Shown here: one piece after another, positions 63,491 to 64,000 of the stretch | How positions within the stretch are numbered: position 1 is the first letter of the stretch | Layout of the letters: each line of letters opens with the position of its first letter | From: Candidatus Mediterraneibacter vanvlietii | GTDB taxonomy: Bacteria > Bacillota > Clostridia > Lachnospirales > Lachnospiraceae | Assembly (NCBI GenBank): GCA_019113645.1 | Contig: DXGZ01000048.1 | Span: 1 to 64,000, forward strand | DNA: 64,000 nucleotides | Direction of reading: 5' to 3' | Position numbers and translations under genes: made by a program | The notes under the pieces: generated by a model | What the model saw: only the letters and a program-made list of their open reading frames with translations | What the model was told of the DNA's origin: nothing | Database searches by the model: none

Positions 63491-64000
63491 ATGAGAAAAT
63501 CCAAACTTTACTTATCTGTACTTGCCAGCGCTGCGATGATCATGTCATCATCTGTTGTTACAATGGCAGCAGAAACAGACGGCACCGACACAACCGCTGC
63601 TGCTACAGAAGAAACAACAACAGCTCCTGAGACAGAAGCTCCGGCTGAGGAAGCTCCGGAAACAGAGGTTCCGGCTGAAGAAGTTCCAGCTGAGGAAGTT
63701 CCGGATGCTGAGGTTCCGGCTGAAGAAGTTCCGGACGCAGAAGTTCCGGCTGAGGAAGTTCCGGATGCTGAGGCTCCGGCTGAAGAAGTTCCGGACGCTG
63801 AGGTTCCGGCTGAGGAAGTTCCAGCTGAAGAAGAAGGCACCGTTATCTATGAGAACGAAGCCGGACAGAAAGCCACTTCCGAAGAACTCGGAAACTGGGA
63901 ATGGAATGAAGAAAAAGGAAAATGGCAGTTTGTCCTTGAAAGCGGAGATTATCTCGGCGGCGGCATCTGGGAAATCGACGGTACACCGTATGCATTTGAT
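63491..64000 (+). CDS. surface protein with acidic repeats and wall-binding-like region, partial
   Basis: An open frame that leaves the window without a stop: 170 residues are visible. A signal peptide (LYLSVLASAAMIMSSSVVTMAA) precedes a Thr/Glu-rich stretch and about ten copies of PAEEVPDAEV-type repeats encoded by 30-nt DNA repeats (63640-63830). The last part (GNWEWNEEKGKWQFVLESGD, GGIWEIDGTPYAFD) resembles the start of choline-binding/glucan-binding repeats. It is probably a second surface protein able to use the phosphocholine decoration. The C-terminus lies beyond the window. Confidence 0.75.
   Translation, partial: MRKSKLYLSVLASAAMIMSSSVVTMAAETDGTDTTAAATEETTTAPETEAPAEEAPETEVPAEEVPAEEVPDAEVPAEEVPDAEVPAEEVPDAEAPAEEVPDAEVPAEEVPAEEEGTVIYENEAGQKATSEELGNWEWNEEKGKWQFVLESGDYLGGGIWEIDGTPYAFD

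Noticed and set aside
63508-63840. Ser/Gly/Ala repeat frame on the minus strand near the window end
   Set aside because: It is the reverse of the in-frame PAEEV repeats of the surface protein; no start signal.

Overview
The window reads as chromosomal DNA of a spore-forming, gut-type clostridium, most likely a member of the Lachnospiraceae. The evidence is the linked mraZ-rsmH-ftsL-PBP-mraY-murD-ftsW-divIB-ftsZ-spoIIGA-sigE cluster, a cotJABC spore-coat operon, an orphan Spo0A-type DNA-binding protein, AGGAGG-type ribosome sites with sigma-A promoters, and choline-binding-type surface repeats. Species cannot be named from the sequence alone.

Layout. 1-13.6 kb: mostly minus-strand housekeeping and sugar metabolism (Na+/solute symporter, mgsA, a beta-helix protein, topB, galM, aldo-keto reductase, Zn-alcohol dehydrogenase with a divergent AraC regulator, ppk1, patatin). 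13.9-17.5 kb: an ABC-F ATPase, tRNA-Ser(CGA), and a lower-GC patch with a zinc-ribbon/coiled-coil protein, a highly folded non-coding element and a stand-alone Spo0A-type DNA-binding protein. 17.5-28.7 kb: a phosphatase/esterase pair, an Mrp ATPase, a PurF paralogue lacking its catalytic cysteine, glgX, and a beta-glucoside block (PTS IIA, GH1, two RpiR regulators). 28.8-30.75 kb: a 5'-truncated GH5 gene and about 0.93 kb of non-coding DNA made of two inverted foldback repeats. 30.75-44.3 kb: the sporulation/division cluster, all on the minus strand, read from an mraZ promoter overlapped by six MraZ-type boxes at exact 10-bp spacing. 44.4-52 kb: DegV, a second SEDS protein, asnB, tRNA-Pro(GGG), cotJABC and an HtrA protease. 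52-55 kb: a cohesin-type membrane protein with a poly-acidic tail and an LCP-family protein. 55.3-64 kb: a phosphocholine and surface-protein locus.

The most interesting region is 55.3-63.2 kb. A BCCT-family transporter, a LicC-like cytidylyltransferase and a three-part fusion (winged helix + LicC-like cytidylyltransferase + LicA-like choline kinase) form one operon behind a near-consensus promoter. Next to it, in a second operon, are a secreted metallo-beta-lactamase-fold protein closely resembling pneumococcal phosphorylcholine esterase Pce/CbpE with about 18 choline-binding-type repeats, a GT2 glycosyltransferase and a DUF2304 membrane protein. Together these suggest uptake and activation of choline, attachment to a surface glycan, and an enzyme that binds and edits that decoration. 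The transferase (LicD type) is not in this window.

The window also carries three kinds of unexplained non-coding structure: a MITE-like family (1995-2155, 13634-13716, 33819-33987), a 112-nt multi-hairpin element (16635-16746), and the inverted foldback pair (29822-30751), whose central 14-bp stems differ at five positions while keeping perfect pairing.
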